NCBI GenBank assembly: GCA_964392115.1
Contig: CAYMOU010000016.1
Span: 1 to 32,628, forward strand
DNA length: 32,628 bases
Direction of reading: 5' to 3'
Source: CAYXWM01 sp964392115
Lineage (GTDB): Bacteria > Bacillota > Clostridia > Lachnospirales > WRBF01
A program made the position numbers and the translations under genes. The notes under the pieces were generated by a model that searched no databases, had not been told where the DNA came from, and saw only the letters and a program-made list of their open reading frames with translations. Below, piece after piece: positions 1-7,974 of the stretch. Each line of letters begins with the position of its first letter. Position 1 is the first letter of the stretch.

Positions 1-24
1 CGTACATTTGACGATATGGCAAAT

Positions 25-53
25 ATTATATCAAACGGACAAATACTTGTCAA
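25..53 (-). promoter_or_regulatory. Consensus sigma-A promoter pointing out of the left edge
   Basis: On the minus strand, TTGACA (complement of 48-53) is followed by exactly 17 bp and TATAAT (complement of 25-30). Both hexamers are perfect. It reads leftward out of the window, so the gene it drives is not visible. Confidence 0.75.
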
Positions 54-220
54 GGCGTTTTCTCGTAAAACTCACTTTTTATAACGTTTTTAATTAATTT
101 TTCAAGTATTTCCTGTGAATTAATAAATAATATAAATATTGCATACAGTAGCTGCCCGGAGAGATACAAAAAGAAGTAATTTTACATATCTTTACGGGGT
201 ATTTCCGAACAAGACCGAAA

Positions 221-281
221 AACCGCCTTTTGTTTAGCAAGCCATAGTGCTTGACTTTTTTTATTTATATGAAAAGCGGTT
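221..281 (+). promoter_or_regulatory. Nested hairpin in the thyA leader
   Basis: AACCGC(C)TTTT at 221-231 can pair with AAAAGCGGTT at 272-281, with one bulged C. Inside lies a short hairpin, CAAGC 238-242 with GCTTG 249-253, followed by a run of seven T. This could be a weak terminator or attenuator in front of thyA. The 5-bp inner stem is short, so a regulatory role is only a guess. I see no gene in 1-305 and no convincing plus-strand promoter. Confidence 0.3.
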
Positions 282-314
282 ACGGATTAATTACCTAAAA
301 AAGCGGTGAAACTC

Positions 315-1106
315 ATGAGCATATACGACATTCAATACTTAAATATCGCTGAAAATATTATAAAAAACGGATATCTTGATAAAAACAGAACCGGTACTGA
401 TGCCTACAAATTGCCTCATCAAATTATGAGCTTTGATTTGCAAGAGGAATTTCCCATGTTGACTACCAAAAAGGTGTTTTGGAAGTCCGCCGTTAAAGAA
501 TTGCTGTGGATTTACAAACACCAAAGCAGTGACCTTGGTATTTTGCACAACGACAACGTACATATATGGGATGAATGGGCTATGCCCGACAATACCATAG
601 GTACGGCTTACGGTTACGTGGTCAAAGCTACAAAACAAATGGACAGGCTTCTTGATTCATTAAAGAACAATCCCCAGGACAGACGCATGATTATAGATTT
701 GTGGCAGGTTCCCTATCTGGAAACCGGAGCCTTGCACCCTTGCTGCTTTTTAACCATGTGGGATGTTACCGACGGCCTTTTGAACTGTATGTTGGTTCAA
801 CGCAGCGGTGACTTTGGTTTGGGAGTGCCTTTTAACACCACTCAGTATGCAGTTTTGGTACACCTGTTGGCACAGGTGTCAGGATTAAAACCCGGGCGGC
901 TTACCCACGTAATCAACAACGCCCATATTTACGTTAATCATGCGGACGCTTTAAAGAAGCAAATTGCCCGCAAAGACCAAGCCTATCCTGCACCTTCAAT
1001 TCAAATTGACCCCGACATTAAAAATTTCTATGACTTCACTCCCGAGCATATACAATTTTCGGATTACCGCTGTCATGAGGCTATCCACATGGAGGTGTCT
1101 GTTTAA
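315..1106 (+). CDS. thyA: Thymidylate synthase
   Basis: Folate-dependent thymidylate synthase, which makes dTMP from dUMP with methylene-tetrahydrofolate; cytoplasmic. The 263-residue length matches the family. Visible motifs are the NRTGT substrate loop near residue 24, the WDEWA segment near 85, the catalytic Cys in ALHPCC (Cys143, equivalent to Cys146 of E. coli), QRSGDFGLGVPFN near 162, and the histidine/tyrosine stretch HIYVNH. I take the ATG at 315. An in-frame GTG at 306 would add three residues, and neither start has a strong ribosome binding site (GCGGTG at 303-308 is the best candidate for the ATG). The stop codon shares one base with the next gene's ATG (TAATG), so the two are translationally coupled. 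The pairing fits biochemistry: ThyA turns tetrahydrofolate into dihydrofolate, and the next gene reverses that. Confidence 0.96.
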   Translation: MSIYDIQYLNIAENIIKNGYLDKNRTGTDAYKLPHQIMSFDLQEEFPMLTTKKVFWKSAVKELLWIYKHQSSDLGILHNDNVHIWDEWAMPDNTIGTAYGYVVKATKQMDRLLDSLKNNPQDRRMIIDLWQVPYLETGALHPCCFLTMWDVTDGLLNCMLVQRSGDFGLGVPFNTTQYAVLVHLLAQVSGLKPGRLTHVINNAHIYVNHADALKKQIARKDQAYPAPSIQIDPDIKNFYDFTPEHIQFSDYRCHEAIHMEVSV

Positions 1107-1597
1107 TGCTTTCTTTAATAGTAGCTGTTGCGGAAAACAACGCCATAGGAAAAGACAACGATTTAATCTGGCATATACCCAAAGACTTGGAGTTTTTCAA
1201 AGAAAAAACCCTGGGCAAAACCATAATAATGGGCAGAAAAACCTTTCAATCCCTACCGAAAGTGTTGCCTAAGCGAAAACACATCGTTTTAACAACCAAC
1301 CCGGAATTTACTCACCCGGAGGTTGAAATCAGCCGCTCTTTTGAAGATACGGTTCAGGCTTATGCCGGCATCCCCGAGGAAGTTTTTGTAATAGGCGGAG
1401 CGGACATATATAAAAAAGCCTTGCCTTTTTGTAAATATTTATACATTACTTGGGTAAAAAAATCTTTCGATGCGGATACTTTTTTCCCGGAGTTTGACCG
1501 GGCGGATTATGCCGTTACCGAGCAAAGCCCTATTTTTACCGATGAAAAATCCGGCTTAAAATTCGAGTTTGTTACCTATAAAAATACAAAATTATAA
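1106..1597 (+). CDS. folA: Dihydrofolate reductase
   Basis: Dihydrofolate reductase (163 aa, the usual size) reduces dihydrofolate to tetrahydrofolate with NADPH. It shows the N-terminal strand LIVAVAENNAIGKDNDLIWHI (residues 3-24), the conserved Trp22 and acidic Asp27 that protonates substrate, the NADPH-binding GRKTFQSLP segment near residue 43, and the FVIGGADIY glycine pair near 94. The ATG overlaps the thyA stop by one base. The operon ends right after the gene at a strong hairpin terminator. Trimethoprim susceptibility cannot be judged from the sequence. Confidence 0.96.
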   Translation: MLSLIVAVAENNAIGKDNDLIWHIPKDLEFFKEKTLGKTIIMGRKTFQSLPKVLPKRKHIVLTTNPEFTHPEVEISRSFEDTVQAYAGIPEEVFVIGGADIYKKALPFCKYLYITWVKKSFDADTFFPEFDRADYAVTEQSPIFTDEKSGLKFEFVTYKNTKL

Positions 1598-1622
1598 GCA
1601 ACCCCGAGGGTTGCTTTTTTTG
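1597..1622 (+). terminator. Rho-independent terminator of thyA-folA
   Basis: AGCAACCC (1597-1604), loop CGA, GGGTTGCT (1608-1615), then a T run to about 1621. The stem begins on the last base of the folA stop codon. The same hairpin sits beyond the end of the minus-strand pilO gene and may also stop that transcript, but the T tract on that side is broken. Confidence 0.9.
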
Positions 1623-1679
1623 TGCCAAATTCTTATGTTTAGGCGTTATTTCGTGAGTACAGGGTGCCACCTAAAGATT

Positions 1680-2315
1680 TTATTGGGGAATTTCAAGTTC
1701 TTGGGGTGTTTCGGTGGTTTTGGTCAAGTTCAGATTGCCTAAGTCCTTCATAAAAATATCGAAGGTTATATTTATGGTTTGGGGTTCGTTACCGTAACCG
1801 AAGGTGGGTATATAATCCTTTCCGAATAAGTATCCCACGGATTTTATTCTTAAATAAGAAGTATTGCGTACCGTTTCTATTAGGTTTAAAAGGCGTGTGT
1901 AATCACCTGTTGCCTTGAGAGATGCGGTTGTATCGAAAAGCAGGTCTTGAATTTCGTTTTCGTCGGTTACTTCTCTGTTTATGGCTGTCATGCTAAGAGA
2001 GGTAGGCACCAAGCCGGCTTGAAGGCTCATGCCGGTTAACAACCTGTCTAATTCCTCGTTTGTAAGCCTGTCAATCAGCAGGTTTTTATTTAATTCATGC
2101 CTAGCCATCAAGTCTTTATAGCTTGACTGTAAGGTAGGAATGCTCTCGATTTTATCTTCATATATAAACTTCTGTGTTTCCAAATCCGTTCTTTCCATAT
2201 CCTTATCGCTTAAATTAGACAAGCCGGGCAAAAAGAAAAAGAAGGTATAGGCGGAAATCACAATTAAATACACCAAAAACCATATGAGAAACCGCTCACG
2301 TTTACTCAGTGTCAT
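1680..2315 (-). CDS. pilO: Type IV pilus assembly protein PilO-like
   Basis: A 211-residue bitopic membrane protein: a short basic N-terminus (SKRER), one transmembrane helix at about 9-31, a coiled-coil-like stretch (about 35-85), then an alpha/beta extracytoplasmic domain. This is the PilO plan. PilO pairs with PilN to form the alignment complex that links the cytoplasmic PilM ring to the pilus. It is the last gene of the pilC-pilMN-pilO unit, starting 12 nt after the pilM-pilN fusion with an AGAGGAG site. Sequence identity to known PilO proteins is low by eye, so the call rests on topology and position. Confidence 0.75.
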   Translation of the reverse strand: MTLSKRERFLIWFLVYLIVISAYTFFFFLPGLSNLSDKDMERTDLETQKFIYEDKIESIPTLQSSYKDLMARHELNKNLLIDRLTNEELDRLLTGMSLQAGLVPTSLSMTAINREVTDENEIQDLLFDTTASLKATGDYTRLLNLIETVRNTSYLRIKSVGYLFGKDYIPTFGYGNEPQTINITFDIFMKDLGNLNLTKTTETPQELEIPQ

Positions 2316-2327
2316 AATATTTCTCCT

Positions 2328-3755
2328 CTAAGCATTGCTGTTTAATAATAATTCACAGGAAAAATTAAACTTGCCGCTGTTGTCGTAATTATAACCGGTG
2401 TAGGTAATGTCGTTGATTAATTCACTTTTTTTAAGGTTCTCAACGTAGTTTGCAGAATCCTCCGGAGATGAAGCAACGGCTGTAATTTGTATGGTTGCGG
2501 TTTCAGCCTTAAATTCGAAGGAATTTATTTGTATGGTGCCGGAGTTGGTTTGGGTTATATCTGTCAGAATTTTAGCCGATATAGCCGGATATAAATTCAA
2601 CTCGTTGACTTTTTCCGAGATTTGCACATGAGCTTGTTCCAAAATTGTGTTTATTCTTGCAAGCTCGTCGGCTTCGTCAACTTTTGCAATTACGGCAGGG
2701 TCATACAAATAGTCGTTTATGACCTCAATATCCTTTTCAATCTGATAGGTAAACCAAGCCACAACTGCGTAGCTTGCCGCCAAAAACAATAATACTATAT
2801 AAGGTATCAGCTTGGTTGGTCTAAAGGGCTTATATTCTTTTAAGGGCTTTTGAGCATTTTTATAACTTTGCAGCAGGTCTATAGAATTGGCTGTGCTGAA
2901 AATCCCAAAAAACGAAAAACTGCAAGCATCTGTAACAATTTGACCGTTGCGTATGGTTTTAAACATATCAAAGTCATGGATTTGAACCGTGTTGTCAACA
3001 GAAAGAAAATGCAGGGTGTTAATATCCTCGGCAGATAAGCCCACATAACAGCTTTCTTCTATGGGAGAAAAATTCTGAGCTTTGTTGAACTGCAACAAAG
3101 AGGATAAATTCTGGATAACGGACGTTAAATATTCTTCCCTGCTTTCGCCGATTAGGCGTGTTCTTGTGGAAAATATGTAATGCCCTTTTTCAAAAATAAC
3201 CGAAAGCATACTGATGCCGTCAACAATATTTAACACAAAGGTCTTTTGCATTAATTCTTTTTTGGCCCTCACGTAGTCTATGATGGTTTCCAAGCCCACT
3301 CTTGCGGTACGCAGTGTAATGCCTGCATCTTTGAAAACGTTGATATAGGATTCCAAGTTTTCTTTCCCTGTTGCACAGGCAAGCATTATACGAGGTTCTC
3401 CTTTAAAATGTATAAAGGAATAATCGTAAATCATGTCCGGGCTTTCGGAAAGGTCGGACAGTTCGTCTTTTACAAGGTTTAAATACTGTTGTTTTTTTAG
3501 TTCCGGCACAGGTAATTTTTTTATCAGTAAAGTGGTGCTGTCTATTACCAAGTTGCAATCGGAAAATAATTGGGGTTTCAATTCTTTGAGTTTTTGCAGT
3601 TTTTCTGTCAGTTCCGATGGGTCGGTAATCATGCCGTTGATTATGGTGCCCTCGTTTAAGGGCTGTTTGGCATAAGACAACAACTCAGGATTAGACCCTT
3701 TTTTATATCCCAATATTTCTATGCGGTCCGAAGCGATATAAATTAAAGAATCCAC
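2328..3755 (-). CDS. Fused PilM-PilN type IV pilus assembly protein
   Basis: A 475-residue protein that joins two usually separate subunits. Residues 1 to about 285 resemble the actin-like cytoplasmic PilM: an N-terminal beta strand, a conserved-looking segment with VIDSTTLLIKKLPVPELKK near 70-88, and DG/SxxSV strands near 179-186. SIDLLQSYK near 291 resembles the INLLP motif at the start of PilN. One transmembrane helix follows at about 316-338, then a coiled-coil stretch and a PilN-like extracytoplasmic domain (about 340-475). In most systems the PilN N-terminal motif binds a groove in PilM; here the two are covalently linked. It starts 20 nt after pilC with AGGAGG. There is no stop or frameshift at the junction. 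Confidence 0.8.
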   Translation of the reverse strand: MDSLIYIASDRIEILGYKKGSNPELLSYAKQPLNEGTIINGMITDPSELTEKLQKLKELKPQLFSDCNLVIDSTTLLIKKLPVPELKKQQYLNLVKDELSDLSESPDMIYDYSFIHFKGEPRIMLACATGKENLESYINVFKDAGITLRTARVGLETIIDYVRAKKELMQKTFVLNIVDGISMLSVIFEKGHYIFSTRTRLIGESREEYLTSVIQNLSSLLQFNKAQNFSPIEESCYVGLSAEDINTLHFLSVDNTVQIHDFDMFKTIRNGQIVTDACSFSFFGIFSTANSIDLLQSYKNAQKPLKEYKPFRPTKLIPYIVLLFLAASYAVVAWFTYQIEKDIEVINDYLYDPAVIAKVDEADELARINTILEQAHVQISEKVNELNLYPAISAKILTDITQTNSGTIQINSFEFKAETATIQITAVASSPEDSANYVENLKKSELINDITYTGYNYDNSGKFNFSCELLLNSNA

Positions 3756-3775
3756 GCTTTACCTCCTAACAGCGG

Positions 3776-4963
3776 TTATGCAATATTTTGATACAGAGTA
3801 AGAATAGGTAACATAACAGATAACATTACGAAACAAATAATTATGGCCATAAAAACTATCATTACAGGCCCTATTAAGGCAACCAGTTTTTGTGCGGCCA
3901 TTTCAGCCTCGTAATCAAAACTTTCCGCTACAGAGTCCAGTATAGAGTCCAACCGTCCGGATTCTTCACCTATAAGAATATTGGCAGGTAGTTTATTGTT
4001 AAAGCCGTCTACTTCGTAAATACATTCGGAAAGAGCATCACCGTTTCTAACTTTGGTAATTACAGTGTCGAACTGGCTTTCTATATATGTGTTGCCCATA
4101 ACCTTAGAGGAAATCTCCAGTGCATTAAGCATAGACAAACCGCCCGTATATAAGGAACACAAAGTACGGGAAAACCTTGCGGTATATATTGTTTTCAGCA
4201 GTTTTCCCACAAAAGGAATACGCAATTTCTTTCCGTCGGCCCATAATTTAACTTTGGGTATGGTTAAGAGATAGCCTAAAAACGCTATAAACATTAATAA
4301 CCCTATGATAAAAACGTGCCAATAATTTTGCAGAAACTTACTCATAGCTATAACCGCTTGGGTAATGGCCGGTATTTCTATATCCTCAAACAAGGTGAAA
4401 AACTGGGGCAAAACGCCAATAAATATAGCCAGGATTACGATTATGGTCATTACAAAAAGGCAAATGGGGTAAACCATAGCCCCTTGTATTTTTTTGTTGA
4501 GCCTATGCTCTTTTTCGTAATGAACGTACATTTTTCGGGCAGCCTGTTCCAACTGACCGCTTGCTTCGCCGGAGGCAAACATATTAACGAAAAGCTCCGG
4601 GAAGGCACGTTTTTGTTGACGCATAGCTTCGGAAAGTGTCATACCGCCTTGTACATCTCTTTGCACCCGTTCTATTATTAGTTGTAAATTTCGCTTTGAA
4701 GTACCCTGCAATATTACATCTATAGCACGCAAAACGGTAGTGCCTGTAGCTAACATATCTGCAAGCTGCCTTGAAAACTCCGCAAGTTCGTTTGCTTTTA
4801 GCCTGTAATTACGAGAAGGGTCGTCTTGTTGGTCGCTTACGTCTATAAGCACCAAATCTTTTTCCCTTAATCTGCGTTTTAAGTCTTTAATATCACGGGC
4901 TTCCACAGTATCGGTAACGGTTTTGTTTTGTAAATTTTTCGCCGTATAAGTGTATTTTGGCAT
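3776..4963 (-). CDS. pilC: Type IV pilus platform protein PilC (GspF family)
   Basis: Inner-membrane platform protein of 395 residues that couples the PilB/PilT ATPases to pilin addition or removal. It opens with the family's typical PKYTYTAKN start and has two T2SF repeats (about 65-190 and 270-390). Each carries a helical cytoplasmic part, including GEASGQLEQAA near 132 and GEESGRLDSIL near 334. Membrane helices lie at about 165-190, 215-235 and 368-392. It is first in its transcript: a GGAGGTG site precedes the ATG, a candidate promoter lies at 5023-5052, and a terminator sits further upstream. pilMN and pilO follow with short gaps. Confidence 0.93.
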   Translation of the reverse strand: MPKYTYTAKNLQNKTVTDTVEARDIKDLKRRLREKDLVLIDVSDQQDDPSRNYRLKANELAEFSRQLADMLATGTTVLRAIDVILQGTSKRNLQLIIERVQRDVQGGMTLSEAMRQQKRAFPELFVNMFASGEASGQLEQAARKMYVHYEKEHRLNKKIQGAMVYPICLFVMTIIVILAIFIGVLPQFFTLFEDIEIPAITQAVIAMSKFLQNYWHVFIIGLLMFIAFLGYLLTIPKVKLWADGKKLRIPFVGKLLKTIYTARFSRTLCSLYTGGLSMLNALEISSKVMGNTYIESQFDTVITKVRNGDALSECIYEVDGFNNKLPANILIGEESGRLDSILDSVAESFDYEAEMAAQKLVALIGPVMIVFMAIIICFVMLSVMLPILTLYQNIA

Positions 4964-5022
4964 ATTCTACACCTCCGTTCCGGAATTTAAGATAATTTTA
5001 TTTTCAAACTAATTTTCTGCAT

Positions 5023-5052
5023 ATCATAACAAACCAGTATTATTTTCAACAA
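5023..5052 (-). promoter_or_regulatory. Candidate promoter for pilC-pilMN-pilO
   Basis: On the minus strand TTGTTG (complement of 5047-5052), an 18-bp spacer and TATGAT (complement of 5023-5028). It lies about 60 bp before the pilC start and downstream of a terminator, which fits a separate transcript for the second half of the cluster. Confidence 0.45.
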
Positions 5053-5140
5053 TTTTTCATCAAATATATTATAAACCGGTGCCATAATAGCTTATTATAT
5101 TTTGCGTTTTTTATACCGACAGGCTACATTGGGTTTAATT

Positions 5141-5170
5141 TTAAAAAAGAAAGGGGACATTAAGTCCCCA
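5141..5170 (-). terminator. Terminator between pilD and pilC
   Basis: Read on the minus strand: GGGGAC, loop TTAAT, GTCCCC (complement of 5153-5169), then TTTCTTTTTT. It lies about 70 bp beyond the pilD stop and divides the pilus cluster into two transcripts. The 6-bp stem is GC-rich, so termination may be partial. Confidence 0.75.
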
Positions 5171-5241
5171 CTCTCAGATTGTAAATATTAAATTTTGAGA
5201 AGTGGATTTGCACCTTGGTAAGCTTATAGTATACATACTAA

Positions 5242-6003
5242 TTAAAAAAACCCCAAATACCAATTTATTAAAGCTTCACCCCAAAACAAGGAAACGTATA
5301 CTCCCAGGCATATGTAAGGCCCAAAGCAGATATGAGTTTCTGTATTGGATTTTCTTGTTAATAATAGCCAAGACGCCCGAATACCGGCGGTCATTAAGGC
5401 AACAAAGGTTGCCAACAAAACATTGCTCATGCCCAGCAAAAATCCGCATACAGCAATCAGCTTTATATCGCCGCCGCCAAAAGCGGTGGGTATAAGTAAA
5501 GTAATCAACAGCATGGGCACGGAGACTATATACATACCGATAATTCGTGAGGTCAAGCCTTCCGGAAACAAAAACACGCTTACAATCGCCGGAACCGCCA
5601 GAGCCAAAACCAAAGAATCGGGTATCTCCATATGCTCTATGTCTATAAAGGTAATGCAGATAAAAATTGCACCTACGGTAAAGACACATAGGAACTTTAA
5701 GGTCATTGAGAACTGCCAATGGCAAAGCAGGGCAACCAAACCGGTTGCCAACTCTACCAAGGGATAACGAGGAGAAATCTTCTCCTTACAGTTACGGCAT
5801 TTACCGCCCAGTATTAAATAGCTTAAAACCGGTATTAGGTCATAATATGCAATTAACTCTCCGCATTGTGGACAATATGAGCGATTCCTCTTTAAAAATT
5901 CGCCCTTGGGTACTCTGAATATGATTACGTTCAGAAAACTGCCTATGGTTATGCCAAAGAGGAAAATTATTGTGTAGATGATGAAGTAGGCTAGGATTAA
6001 CAT
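5242..6003 (-). CDS. pilD: Prepilin peptidase / N-methyltransferase PilD
   Basis: Membrane aspartic protease (A24 family, 253 aa) that cleaves the pilin leader after Gly and usually methylates the new N-terminus. The N-terminal part has GSFLNV (21-26) and the zinc-binding four-cysteine module C44-x2-C47 and C69-x2-C72 typical of bifunctional enzymes. The catalytic aspartates lie in FIDIEHMEIPD and in FGGGDIKL (the GxGD motif). About seven to eight transmembrane helices are visible. It follows the pilin gene by 19 nt, so enzyme and substrate are co-transcribed. The ribosome binding site is weak, and the start is chosen from the conserved N-terminal pattern. Confidence 0.95.
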   Translation of the reverse strand: MLILAYFIIYTIIFLFGITIGSFLNVIIFRVPKGEFLKRNRSYCPQCGELIAYYDLIPVLSYLILGGKCRNCKEKISPRYPLVELATGLVALLCHWQFSMTLKFLCVFTVGAIFICITFIDIEHMEIPDSLVLALAVPAIVSVFLFPEGLTSRIIGMYIVSVPMLLITLLIPTAFGGGDIKLIAVCGFLLGMSNVLLATFVALMTAGIRASWLLLTRKSNTETHICFGPYICLGVYVSLFWGEALINWYLGFF

Positions 6004-6022
6004 AGGTTATACCACATATTAT

Positions 6023-6616
6023 TTATGGATTAGGTGTGAATACAATTGTTGCAGTTGCCGGAGGTTGTAATGTAATGGTTGCAATTCTTGTAGGATTAAG
6101 TTGTTTAATAAATTGTATTCTGGTTAGCTGACCTGCGTCTGTAAAGTCAGTTGCTGCGACTACTATACGTGAAGCTGAAGAACGAGTGGGTACTCTAGTG
6201 TTTGTTCTGTCAGGAGTGGTATTTATTACACCTGCCGGATCTGCTACCAAAACATTATCAGGTAAAAGCATTGACTGCAATCTAAAAGCAATGCTTCCTC
6301 TTAAATTTGCTTGATTATTACGATTTGCAGGAGCATCAGCCGGTGGAACTGTTGTTGCGGTATCAAAAGCAGCAGCGATGTCAACTATACGTGTACCGGC
6401 AGATACTTCCTCCGTAGCAATAGCTTGACAAGCAACATATGCAGCTCTTGCCTCAGCAATCAGAGCCTTGCCTCTTGAATCCTCAATAAAGCCCATCATA
6501 GAAGGAATAGCAGCAGCGGCTAAAATAGCCAAGATAACAAGAACTACTATAATTTCAATAAGAGTAAAGCCTTTTTTATTTTTAAGATTGGCTTTTACGT
6601 TCTTAAAAAGTTTCAT
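6023..6616 (-). CDS. Type IV major-type prepilin
   Basis: A prepilin of 197 residues with a 16-residue leader. The cleavage site is KKG|FTLIE, with Phe at mature position 1 and the invariant Glu5 (residue 21). A hydrophobic helix (IIVVLVILAILAAAAIPSM) forms the pilus core. The C-terminal globular region is rich in Ala, Thr, Asn and Pro, and the protein has a single Cys near residue 68, so no disulfide-bonded D-region is possible. It is the only pilin in the window; no minor pilin genes are present, so they must be elsewhere if the pilus needs them. AAAGGATG precedes the ATG. The 168-bp gap from pilT may carry a promoter of its own, but I cannot place it with confidence. Confidence 0.95.
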   Translation of the reverse strand: MKLFKNVKANLKNKKGFTLIEIIVVLVILAILAAAAIPSMMGFIEDSRGKALIAEARAAYVACQAIATEEVSAGTRIVDIAAAFDTATTVPPADAPANRNNQANLRGSIAFRLQSMLLPDNVLVADPAGVINTTPDRTNTRVPTRSSASRIVVAATDFTDAGQLTRIQFIKQLNPTRIATITLQPPATATIVFTPNP

Positions 6617-6784
6617 AAAATCATCCTTTCAATTTTTTAAGCTTAACCGGCTAAACAAAGATAAATTTACAATCTCAATGTTTTGCAACAGGTGGCAAAT
6701 GTTCAGCAAAATATTTATAATAAAAGCAACGCAAAGGCAACGGGGTTTTTGCTTAATTGCGTATACTTTATTAACATAATTAAC

Positions 6785-7840
6785 TTACATTCTCATTATA
6801 TTATTCAGCAATTCGTTTTTATTATATGCCTTTTCCAGTGCAGCTTCTTTCGAAATAACATTTTTGATAACCAATTGAGCCAGATAGCTGTCCAACAATA
6901 CCATGCCCTGTTTTCCGCCGGTTTGGATGTTGGAGTTAATTTGGTGGCCTTTGTTTTCACGAATAAGGTTTAGGATTGCGTCTGTGCCTAACATAATTTC
7001 AAAGGCGGCAACCCTGCCTTTACCATCTTTGCGAGGAATAAGGGTTTGGGTGATAACACCCTTTAAAACGCTTGCCAACTGGGTACGGATTTGTTGCTGA
7101 TTATGCGGCGGAAAAACGTCTATAATACGGTCTATGGTGCTGGCTGCTCCGGTGGTGTGTAGGGTGGATAGAACCAAGTGACCGGTTTCGGCGGCTGTAA
7201 TGGCGGCGGAGATGGTTTCATAATCACGCATTTCGCCTACCAGTATAACGTCCGGATCCTCACGGAGAGAGGAACGCAAAGCTGATGAAAAGCTTTCCAC
7301 GTCTACGCCCACGTCACGCTGATGAATTAGGGATTTTTTTTGAGTATAAAGGTATTCCACCGGGTCTTCAATAGTCAATATATGGCAAGCCTTAGTTTGG
7401 TTTATGTAGTCAATCATTGCTGCCAAAGTTGTGGATTTTCCGCTGCCGGTAGGGCCTGTTACCAGAATCAAACCACGGGGTTCGCTTGCAAGTTTGCGAA
7501 GAATTTCCGGTAGGTTTAATTCCTCAAAGGTGGGTATGTTGTCATTGATAATACGGATGGTAGCGGCTAGCTTGCGTTGCTGGTGAAATACATTCACACG
7601 GTGACGCATTCCGTTTGGCAGGGCGTAACAAAAGTCACAGTCAGCGCCGTGGTGGACGGATTTTCGTTGTTCTTCATTTAATAAAGAAAGAATTAATTCG
7701 TCTTTTTCTTGCTTGGAAAAGTTAAACTCGGTTTCTGCCAGTTCGCCATCCACACGGATAACCGGGTTTCTGTCGGTGGTAAGGTGTATATCACTGGCAC
7801 GCCGTTGCCTGCCAAGCATTATCAGTTCTTGTACGTTCAT
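6785..7840 (-). CDS. pilT: Type IV pilus retraction ATPase PilT
   Basis: Hexameric secretion ATPase of 351 residues, matching PilT length. It has the N-terminal ASDIHL motif (about 15-20), Walker A GPTGSGKST (129-137), the Asp box, Walker B with DPDVILVGEMRD (195-206), the His box HLVLSTLHTT (221-230), and an LLNNIMRM tail in the position of the PilT C-terminal motif. PilT powers retraction, so this pilus should support twitching motility or DNA uptake. AGGAGTG precedes the start. It follows pilB on the same strand, with a small palindromic repeat in the gap. Confidence 0.95.
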   Translation of the reverse strand: MNVQELIMLGRQRRASDIHLTTDRNPVIRVDGELAETEFNFSKQEKDELILSLLNEEQRKSVHHGADCDFCYALPNGMRHRVNVFHQQRKLAATIRIINDNIPTFEELNLPEILRKLASEPRGLILVTGPTGSGKSTTLAAMIDYINQTKACHILTIEDPVEYLYTQKKSLIHQRDVGVDVESFSSALRSSLREDPDVILVGEMRDYETISAAITAAETGHLVLSTLHTTGAASTIDRIIDVFPPHNQQQIRTQLASVLKGVITQTLIPRKDGKGRVAAFEIMLGTDAILNLIRENKGHQINSNIQTGGKQGMVLLDSYLAQLVIKNVISKEAALEKAYNKNELLNNIMRM

Positions 7841-7866
7841 GTAATCACTCCTGTGCGCCGGTGTTT

Positions 7867-7918
7867 TAGGGTCGGTTGAGCGTAATTGTATAACGGTCGG
7901 AGCGGAGCCCCGACCCTA
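7867..7918. repeat. Small palindromic intergenic repeat between pilB and pilT
   Basis: TAGGGTCGG (7867-7875) and its exact complement CCGACCCTA (7910-7918) bound a 52-bp GC-rich segment, with an inner GGTCGG/CCGACC pair. The GC content stands out from the neighbouring genes. It looks like a short REP-like interspersed repeat. Only one copy is in the window, so repeat status is an inference. Confidence 0.45.
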
Positions 7919-7974
7919 CGAATTCATTAATCATAGCATACACTGTTGGACCATACGATGTTTCGAACTTTTGA

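Noticed and set aside
6726..6755. A stretch resembling the cyclic-di-GMP-I riboswitch core (ACGCAAAGGCAACGGGG) on the plus strand between pilin and pilT
   Set aside because: It is on the strand opposite to the pilus genes, and the other conserved arm and closing helix of that riboswitch are not found around it.
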